From: JANXQG01 sp964615095
GTDB taxonomy: Bacteria; Planctomycetota; Planctomycetia; Pirellulales; Thermoguttaceae
Length of the DNA: 64,000 nt
Assembly: GCA_964615095.1 (NCBI GenBank)
Contig: CAZTPX010000006.1
Coordinates: 1 to 64,000 of the forward strand
Reading direction: 5' to 3'
Part shown: piece by piece, positions 58,534 through 64,000 of the stretch
Layout of the letters: each line of letters begins with the position of its first letter
Numbering within the stretch: the first letter of the stretch is position 1
Position numbers and translations under genes: made by a program
Notes under the pieces: model-generated
What the model was told of the DNA's origin: nothing
The model's input: only the letters and a program-made list of their open reading frames with translations
Databases searched by the model: none

Positions 58534-59160
58534 ATGTGGTGGACGCCAGACGGCGAGCGAATCTTGCGGGGTGCGGAAGGCCAACTCTTTCGGGAGGCCC
58601 TGGGCATGATCGTAGACATGGTCAGCGACGACAATGAGGGCCTCTGGCAGTTCGCTGCCCCGCCCTTCGACAAGTTCCAGCCCAATCAGAAACTGGCCGT
58701 TCTGACCCAAGTCGGCACCGCCCTGCTTTGCGAGGATCAGCCCATGCCCAGGTTGACGGCCGCTTTGGAGGCTGCGGTGGGCGCCGTGTATGAGGCCATC
58801 CGGCTCTTGGTGGAGATGGCGATCGACCAGCCTGCCGAGTTGCGTGAATCGCCAAGCTGGCGGAAATTGTTACTTTCTGCCCGCTAGGAACGTGAGATCG
58901 ACGATCTTCTCGATGTCCAGTCCGAGGATCTCGACGAATGGGAGGTGCTGGTCAGCTCCCTGGCAGACGGGGTGCTTTGGGACGAGGACTGGCAGGACAG
59001 CGAAAGCCTCCTGGATGCCGACCCGAAGGCCGGCCAGGCCGTGAAGGAACTGCTGGGGATCGACGAGGATTACTACGTTGCCGTGCCGCCCGATCCGACC
59101 GACGAGGAAATGAACGGCGTATGGGCCACGTTGCGGGGGATAGTGAAGAAGTGCGGATGA
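58534..59160 (+). pseudogene. Hypothetical acidic protein interrupted by one in-frame TAG
   Basis: ATG 58534 (MWWTPDGERILRGAEG) runs to TAG 58885-58887 after LLLSAR, then the same frame stays open with similar composition (EIDDLLDVQSEDLDEWEVLV) to 59160. Two further motifs are SLADGVLWDEDW and GIDEDYYVAVPPDPTDEEM. One base change (CAG to TAG) would explain the interruption. I recognise no family; it is about 208 residues if read through. Confidence 0.65.
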
Positions 59161-59418
59161 GCATGCGCTGCGGCCGTTATCCGCTTTAGGACGCCCGCTG
59201 AACGGTAAGCCCGCATACACTGGCCACCAGCGGCTGCATCACCGGCCAGACGATCAAAGGCTGGTACATCAAGGGAAAGGATCATTATAGCAGGCAATCG
59301 CCAATCTTCCCATAAAGTGTCGCAGTTGCCGCTGGCCGTCGCCGGAGAATTTGCACATCGATTCATTGGCGAATACGCAATTCGCAGATTAGCCCTTGAA
59401 TACTAACGTCCTGTTCGT
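59161..59418. other. Intergenic stretch, nothing recognised
   Basis: About 260 bases between convergent genes with no supported coding frame or clear terminator. Confidence 0.4.
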
Positions 59419-59781
59419 TCAGTCCTGAGAGAAAATCACCAGTTCATCCCTGATGACGGCACTGATCTGCTCTTGGTGAAATCGCTTCATCAGTACGGCA
59501 GCCAGTTCACCGGCCCACTGAATGATCTCCTCGTCCGAGTCCTGCCGCAAGGGATAACGCACCACGGCAATTTCCCAGCCTTCCTCCACGTAGTCCTTGC
59601 TCACAAACGTCGTCGAGGTAAGACGGACGGGGATCGGCGGTTCGTCATGCTCTGTGGTTGCCTGGAACTCTGAGATGGCCCGAATAACTTTGTCGGCTGG
59701 ATATTGTTCCTCTCCGTAACCCTTGCGTGAGCCGACGTACAGGCGGACCTCGAAGGCGTTTGTTCTCTTGAATACTCTCAT
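59419..59781 (-). CDS. Hypothetical protein
   Basis: A 120-residue protein: MRVFKRTNAFEVRLYVGSRK, TSTTFVSKDYVEEGWEIAVV and EEIIQWAGELAAVLMKRFHQ. It has no signal peptide and looks like a small alpha/beta protein. I recognise no family. It follows the esterase copy on the same strand with a 33-base gap. Confidence 0.65.
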   Translation of the reverse strand: MRVFKRTNAFEVRLYVGSRKGYGEEQYPADKVIRAISEFQATTEHDEPPIPVRLTSTTFVSKDYVEEGWEIAVVRYPLRQDSDEEIIQWAGELAAVLMKRFHQEQISAVIRDELVIFSQD

Positions 59782-59814
59782 GTTCCCCGCCTCAGTGACA
59801 GCCTACCTGCATTC

Positions 59815-60567
59815 TTACTTCTTCGGCTCATCTGCCTTCTTGGTTGTCCGTTTCTGCTGGAGCAGCCACTCGTAAAGTTCCGGTGTGTTGTAGGCTTGCG
59901 TCCATGAATCGTGCCCGGCTTCGGGATAAATGGTGAACTTCGGATCGCCACCGGCTTTTTTCAGGGCCTCGACCATTTTCTTGGAGTTTTCAATCGGCAC
60001 TGTTCGGTCTTTTCCTCCGTGGAACACCCAAGCAGGAATGTGGGCGATTCGCTTCGCACTGGCCGGATCACCGCCGCCACAGATCGGGACGATGGCGGCG
60101 AATCGGTTCGGCTGATAAGCGGCCAAGGCCCAGGTGCCGAAGCCGCCCATGCTCAGGCCGGTCAAGTAGATGCGGTCTTGATCGACCTTATGTTTCTTGG
60201 CAATCTCGTCGAGTAACGTCGTTAGCACGGCTGTCTCCCACCAGTGCCCATTAGGGCATTGTGGCGACACGACGATGAACGGAAACTGCTTGCCTGCGGC
60301 GATCAATTTCGGCGGCCCATGCTTCTTAACGAGGTCCAGGTTGTCGCCCCGCTCCCCGATTCCGTGCAGAAAGAGCAGCACAGGCCACGCTTCCTTCTGC
60401 TCATAATCCTTCGGCAGATAGATCAGGTAGTTCATCTTGACCTTGTTCGTTCGGTCAAGTTCGGCGGGCTTCTGCTGACCGGCATCACCGGCTACGGCCC
60501 GACTGGCCGAGAGAATAAGAAGACCAATGACCACTCCTAACATCGCACTTCGGAAGATCGTTCGCAT
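59815..60567 (-). CDS. Secreted alpha/beta hydrolase, paralogue of 35502-36263
   Basis: A 250-residue protein from ATG 60567 (MRTIFRSAMLGVVIGLLILS signal peptide). LYLP-type YLIYLPKDYEQKEAWPVLLF, GLSMGGFGTWALAA (Ser), VFHGGKDRTVPI (Asp) and PEAGHDSWTQAY (His) are intact. It is clearly related to the esterase at 35502 across its length and ends with the same WLLQQKRT. It sits at the matching place in the damaged copy of the region 3 block. Confidence 0.9.
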   Translation of the reverse strand: MRTIFRSAMLGVVIGLLILSASRAVAGDAGQQKPAELDRTNKVKMNYLIYLPKDYEQKEAWPVLLFLHGIGERGDNLDLVKKHGPPKLIAAGKQFPFIVVSPQCPNGHWWETAVLTTLLDEIAKKHKVDQDRIYLTGLSMGGFGTWALAAYQPNRFAAIVPICGGGDPASAKRIAHIPAWVFHGGKDRTVPIENSKKMVEALKKAGGDPKFTIYPEAGHDSWTQAYNTPELYEWLLQQKRTTKKADEPKK

Positions 60568-60723
60568 AGCTGTTTCCTTTTCGTAGTGACTATTTCGGAA
60601 TCTCGTACTGATGATAACACGCCGTTGGTTCGAAGGCCAGCGACCGTGGGGTTGGTGGTCACAGGCGAGCCAGGCGGGTAAAATGGGGCTGTGCTGGCAC
60701 CAATGTGTGACTGGAAGACGATC

Positions 60724-61036
60724 ATGAAACTGGCTTCGCTGGCTCTCCTGCTTGTTGTTCTCTGGGCTTCTGAAACTGCCGCCCAGGAAGTTCGAGATGA
60801 GCTTCCATCGGCACCCCAAGGCAAGACCTGGAAAATGATTTGGCACGATGAACTCGACGGCACGAAGCTTGATGAGAGCAAGTGGGTCTACCGGCCTGAC
60901 GGCAAACGGGTAGACGGCTGGTAGAACCGAAAGGCCGTAGCGCTTGACGGCAAGGGCCACTCGGCTATCAGGACATTCAAGGAGGGCGACAAGGTCATCG
61001 ACGGCTGCATTACGACTGGATCAACAATTGTTACCC
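60724..61036 (+). pseudogene. GH16 N-terminal fragment with an in-frame TAG
   Basis: ATG 60724 starts a signal peptide (KLASLALLLVVLWASETAA), then KMIWHDELDGTKLDESKWVY, the GH16 opening. At TAG 60922-60924 the frame is interrupted after VDGW, where relatives have a second Trp. It goes on in frame with NRKAVALDGKGH and FKEGDKVIDGCITT, typical of the next GH16 strands, then the similarity ends near 61036. The catalytic region is absent, so this is a remnant. Confidence 0.8.
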
Positions 61037-61154
61037 GCAGAATCGCCGGAACAATCCACAAGGCAAGGCCAAGGCTCCCATTCAATGATCTGGGATCTGA
61101 ATAATCTGAAAATCCGGCAGGTAGGGCGGTATCTGACGCACTTTAGGCGTGCAA

Positions 61155-61766
61155 CTAATGGGAAAGTCGCTGTTCGGCTGGGCCAGCCGCTCGGATCATC
61201 GACTCTTTCTCCTGGCGAGAAAGGGCCTTGATCGCCAACTCTCTTTTCAGGGCATGACTATGGCTAGCCTGAGCTTCGTGGTAGACCAAGACAACGGGCA
61301 GACGGCTCCGGGTATATCGTGATGCTGTTCCGGCGTTGTGTTGCTTCAATCGACGAGGCACATCATTCGTGATTCCGGTGTAGAGAGAGCCGTCGGCACA
61401 TCGCAGGAGATAGACGAACCAACATGTGCCCATCTTCGACTCCGTCAGCAGCTTGTGCTTGTGAACGAATTGCCCGCATTCCTGAAACCGGCGAACAATT
61501 GCATCGCTTTCAGGCAGATCGTCGATCTCGTATCCACAGGCCGGATGCGTTTTAATCGGAAGAATCTGGCTATTGATGCGAAAACAGCCAATGCCGTTGT
61601 CGGCGCAGAACCGGAGGGCGGCGAGCAGGGCATCGGCATTCTTCATGCAGAGACGGCTCAATTTCGCCAGGGCGTCCGGTCGCTTCATCTTGCCGATGGA
61701 CGTAGCCGTCGTCGTGACGAACTTGATGGGCTGATCCCGAAACAGGCAGCATAGGCCAAGTCGCAT
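61155..61766 (-). CDS. Chimera: N-terminus of UV damage endonuclease (UvdE) joined to GIY-YIG nuclease domain
   Basis: A 203-residue frame. Residues 1-105 match the start of UvdE/UVDE: MRLGLCCLFRDQPIKF, RLCMKNADALLAAL, GIGCFRINSQILPIKTHPA and GYEIDDLP. The rest of the UvdE TIM barrel (about 200 residues with most metal ligands) is missing. At residue 112 an internal Met (61433) begins a standard GIY-YIG domain: FVYLLRCADGSLYTGITNDV, RRLKQHNAGTASRYTRSR and LKRELAIKALSRQEKESMI, as in UPF0213 proteins. The domain may also be made from 61433 alone. The glycosylase gene ends 4 bases upstream, so a DNA-repair operon is likely. Confidence 0.85.
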   Translation of the reverse strand: MRLGLCCLFRDQPIKFVTTTATSIGKMKRPDALAKLSRLCMKNADALLAALRFCADNGIGCFRINSQILPIKTHPACGYEIDDLPESDAIVRRFQECGQFVHKHKLLTESKMGTCWFVYLLRCADGSLYTGITNDVPRRLKQHNAGTASRYTRSRLPVVLVYHEAQASHSHALKRELAIKALSRQEKESMIRAAGPAEQRLSH

Positions 61767-61770
61767 GAAA

Positions 61771-62373
61771 TCACTCTGTAGCTACTTGCTTGCTTCGAGT
61801 TGTGTGCCGAAAACACTCGACGAGATGATCGTTGACCATCCCAACCGCCTGCATGAAGGCATAGCAGATGGTGCTGCCAACGAACTTGAAACCGCGTTGC
61901 TTCAAGTCTTTGCTCATGGCGTCCGATTCGGACGTGTGGGCAGGCACCTCGGCCATAGATTTCCAGGCGTTCTGTTTGGGCATGTGACCGACAAACCCCC
62001 AGATGTACTCGTCAAATGTCCCAAACTCTTGCTGAACCGCCCGGAACGCCTTGGCGTTCTGGATCGCCGCATCGATCTTCAGTCGATTGCGAACAATACC
62101 GGGATTCGACATCAAGCTCTGCTGCTTTCGCTTGCCGTACTTGGCGACGATGGCCGGATCGAAATGATCGAACGCTTCCCGATAGTTCTCTCGCTTCTTG
62201 AGAATTGTCTCCCAACTCAGACCTGCTTGTGCCCCTTCAAGGATGAGGAACTCGAAGAGCGTGCGGTCGTCATGGACCGGGACACCCCATTCGTTGTCGT
62301 GGTACTCGATGTACTGCTCGGTCTTTGCCCAGGGGCAGCGGCATCGTTCGGGGACCTTACAGGTTGTCTTCAT
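61771..62373 (-). CDS. tag: DNA-3-methyladenine glycosylase I
   Basis: A 200-residue protein from ATG 62373 (MKTTCKVPERCRCPW). The Tag hallmarks are YHDNEWGVPVHDDRTLFEFL, EGAQAGLSWETILKKRENYR, FDHFDPAIVAKYG and FKFVGSTICYAFMQAVGMVN. Cys near the start, His in YHDNEWG, and His-x(3)-Cys in NDHLVECF should bind zinc. It removes 3-methyladenine from alkylated DNA. It is followed on the same strand by the UvdE/GIY-YIG chimera. Confidence 0.95.
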   Translation of the reverse strand: MKTTCKVPERCRCPWAKTEQYIEYHDNEWGVPVHDDRTLFEFLILEGAQAGLSWETILKKRENYREAFDHFDPAIVAKYGKRKQQSLMSNPGIVRNRLKIDAAIQNAKAFRAVQQEFGTFDEYIWGFVGHMPKQNAWKSMAEVPAHTSESDAMSKDLKQRGFKFVGSTICYAFMQAVGMVNDHLVECFRHTTRSKQVATE

Positions 62374-62378
62374 GGCGC

Positions 62379-62744
62379 TTAGACCCTTGCTATCGAAGAT
62401 ACCAGAAGTCGAGCGATCCATCGTCCATGTGAAGCGGAGATGGCTGCGGTTGCCTTGGGATCACAGTCGCCCTCGAATGCCCAAGCGTGGACGATCTTGC
62501 CACCTTTCTGCTGGATGGCCTTCAATGGAATGAACGGGCCGCTGGGTTTCACGCCCGTTTCTTCCTCGAACTCTCGTTGGGCGGTAACGAGCAGATCCTC
62601 GTCGGCCTTGGGTTCACCCTTTGGAATCGACCACGCCCCTTCGTCCCTGTTCACGAAATAGGGACCGCCAGGATGGGCTAGGAGGACTTGGATGGCTCCG
62701 CCCTTGATGCGGTACATCAGGAGACCGGCACTGAGTCTGGGCAT
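62379..62744 (-). pseudogene. NUDIX hydrolase copy 2, C-terminus replaced
   Basis: ATG 62744 (MPRLSAGLLMYRIKGG). The Nudix box is complete (GEPKADEDLLVTAQREFEEE, then TGV). Similarity to 28625-29095 is high to HAWAFEGDCDP, then stops at about 62457, and the last 25 residues are a wrong-frame reading of the GH127-like remnant. About 55 native C-terminal residues are missing. Confidence 0.85.
62390..62451 (-). pseudogene. C-terminal remnant of a GH127-like gene
   Basis: On the minus strand the frame reads EPQPSPLHMDDGSLDFWYLR then TAG, nearly identical to the last 20 residues of the gene at 33565-35376. It lies in a different frame from the truncated NUDIX gene it adjoins and ends 17 bases before the glycosylase start. 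Confidence 0.82.
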
Positions 62745-62757
62745 GGCGTTCCTATTT

Positions 62758-62852
62758 CTATCGGGCAGTGAATTCCTTGACCCGCATAACATCGTCAAGG
62801 ACGAGTTTCCAGAGGGTCGCCTGGATCGACTTCTGTTTTCGGGGATCGGCTA
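62758..62852 (-). pseudogene. DUF3841 copy 3, C-terminal remnant
   Basis: On the minus strand it reads ADPRKQKSIQATLWKLVLDD then VMRVKEFTAR and TAG. The DNA is almost identical to the end of 27997-28611, and the spacer to the NUDIX start is also conserved. The first 170 residues are absent; unrelated DNA begins just beyond 62852. Confidence 0.88.
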
Positions 62853-62922
62853 GTCACTATTATACCAGACCGGCTGCCGGATCTCATGAGGAATGGGGTT
62901 CGTCCGGTGAAAGGTACGGACA

Positions 62923-63318
62923 CTACTTGACGAGGAGGAAAATGAATCCGAAGATCCCGGCAATTGCCAAGAAAGTGCATGCCAGAATGACTGCAACTAG
63001 GGCTCCTGATGAGATTCCGTATTGAGTGCGGTAAGGATCGAACGCCAGGCCCGCATCGCCTGCCCTTGCACTGACCGGGCGTTTGAATCGCAAACGTTGA
63101 TTGTCGAATTTCTCCACAAGGGTCCAGCCTGCACTGGCCTCCTCGGCGCAGACTTGCCGGAGCACTTCCGGGTTCCTGAACGCCGCAGTATTGGCACGAA
63201 CGATCTTGAACTCCCAATCTCCTTGCAGATCGGCATCGGTGTACTTCGTCATTTCTTCTTCCTCCTGTCGCCGCCGCTCAGCCTCAGCGGCGGCGGCTGC
63301 TGCAGCCCCAGCGCTCAT
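62923..63318 (-). CDS. Hypothetical tail-anchored membrane protein
   Basis: A 131-residue protein. Residues 1-25 are Ala/Glu/Arg-rich (AAAAAAEAERRRQEEEE). ADLQGDWEFKIVRANTAAFR and GWTLVEKFDNQRLRFKRP form the small soluble domain. GALVAVILACTFLAIAGIFG near the C-terminus is a single transmembrane helix. The family is unknown to me. Confidence 0.7.
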   Translation of the reverse strand: MSAGAAAAAAAEAERRRQEEEEMTKYTDADLQGDWEFKIVRANTAAFRNPEVLRQVCAEEASAGWTLVEKFDNQRLRFKRPVSARAGDAGLAFDPYRTQYGISSGALVAVILACTFLAIAGIFGFIFLLVK

Positions 63319-63464
63319 GGAAAACTCCCGTAACGTGATTCACAATGCGTAGGTTTGGATATTCTACGGAATCTGTCTCGCCAGGAACAGCCTTGAAGGG
63401 GAATCGGTCCAGCCACGGATTTGTTGCATGGCAAAGGGATAACGACAGTTGCTCTTGCTCATTG

Positions 63465-63922
63465 ATGAACTGCAAGAGGTTCGCTTTCATACTGGTCGCC
63501 TTGGCCCCCGGTATTTCGATGGCCAAGGTCAACGTGCTAAACTACGGGGCCAAGGCTGACGGCAGAACGGATGATACCGCCGCTGTCCAAAAGGCCCTGG
63601 ATGCGGCCGAGGATCGTGGTGGTGTCGTGGAGATGCCCAAAGGTCTGCACCGGGTCGAAGAGCATCTGGTGATTCCGCCCGGTGCATGCCTCTCAAGTGA
63701 ATGGCAGGCACCGCACCACGCCAATACGGAACACGGCACCGTCATCCTGGCAATTTGATTCAAGCCTGTGATTTCTTCAACGCCGGCAAGCCGCAACTCC
63801 GTGTCGGGGCCAAGGTGGCGGGCGTGACGATCAGCGGTTGCCGACTTCAAGGAGGCGAACGAATTGAGATTGCAGACGAGGCGAAGGGGCATGTTCAGGC
63901 CGGGTTGAACCTGACGAAGTAG
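63465..63922 (+). pseudogene. Pectate-lyase-like copy with internal deletion
   Basis: ATG 63465 (MNCKRFAFILVALAPGISMA signal peptide) is followed by VNVLNYGAKADGRTDDTAAV and continues to GTVILAI, where TGA follows at 63756. The downstream part resumes in another frame as LIQACDFFNAGKPQLRVGAK and ends HVQAGLNLTK. Compared with 36285-37550, about 270 residues of the helix are missing between the two parts, and the frame is lost. Confidence 0.87.
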
Positions 63923-63964
63923 GTAAATCTGATGCTAAACCGCCATCAGGAAGGTACTGGGTAA

Positions 63965-64000
63965 ATGGCATTTCGCCTCGAACAAATCGTCCCCTGGGGC
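63965..64000 (+). CDS. Start of a probable SAM-dependent methyltransferase, cut by the window edge
   Basis: ATG 63965 begins MAFRLEQIVPWG, which I recognise as the opening of a family of class I methyltransferase-like proteins (usual form xFRLxQIVPWGRS). AGGAAGG lies upstream. Only 12 residues are visible, so the call rests on the motif. Confidence 0.45.
   Translation, partial: MAFRLEQIVPWG

Noticed and set aside
30728..60924. Reassigned stop codons in this organism
   Set aside because: TAA, TAG and TGA all end many normal-length genes in this window, so a general code change is not supported.

Overview
The window reads as a fragment of a GC-rich planctomycete genome (Planctomycetota, Pirellulales-like). 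The evidence is the combination of a PEP-CTERM surface protein, many secreted PQQ-propeller, DUF1080, DUF4838 and beta-helix proteins, Ser/Thr kinases with the planctomycete N-terminal region, an ECF sigma factor beside a kinase, a small lysine/arginine-rich planctomycete protein, and a wide choice of polysaccharide-degrading enzymes. No rRNA, tRNA, CRISPR array or replication origin was seen.

Region 1 (1-12 kb): a kelch/PEP-CTERM protein, a PQQ-like propeller, a decayed IS1634-type transposase beside a long nested inverted repeat, a beta-helix protein, a DUF4838 protein and a GH26 mannanase-like enzyme with a foreign-looking tail. Region 2 (12-22.4 kb): signalling, namely a PAS-GAF-PAS-SpoIIE phosphatase, a kinase/HEAT/formylglycine-enzyme protein convergent with an ECF sigma factor, a truncated second kinase and a secreted calpain-like protease with an EF hand. 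Region 3 (22.5-37.6 kb): polysaccharide degradation (GH29 fucosidase, beta-helix proteins, DUF1080, GH16, a GH127-like enzyme, esterases, a pectate-lyase-like protein) mixed with a DUF3841-NUDIX cassette. Region 4 (37.6-47.2 kb): many small housekeeping or accessory genes (GNAT, VOC, DUF1801, SRAP, Mth938-like, ACT, CPXCG, PLD, a histidine-rich protein, a methyltransferase). Region 5 (47.2-58.4 kb): a phosphatase-GH53 fusion, an SGNH-hydrolase fusion, a SEC-C protein, a half cyclase with a zinc ribbon, a SET-domain protein, an alpha/beta hydrolase and a DUF2891 protein. Region 6 (58.5-64 kb): broken, duplicated pieces of region 3 (DUF3841, NUDIX, GH127-like, esterase, pectate lyase) around a DNA-repair pair (3-methyladenine glycosylase plus a UvdE/GIY-YIG chimera).

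The theme that stands out is gene fusion, internal deletion and duplication. A DUF3841-NUDIX-GH127-esterase block in region 3 has a collinear, deleted copy on the opposite strand in region 6. Several genes look like deletion products that join two neighbours. Three other genes continue in frame past a single stop codon. These could be real genome plasticity or assembly/sequencing errors; reads across the junctions would decide. All calls come from reading the sequence without database searches.
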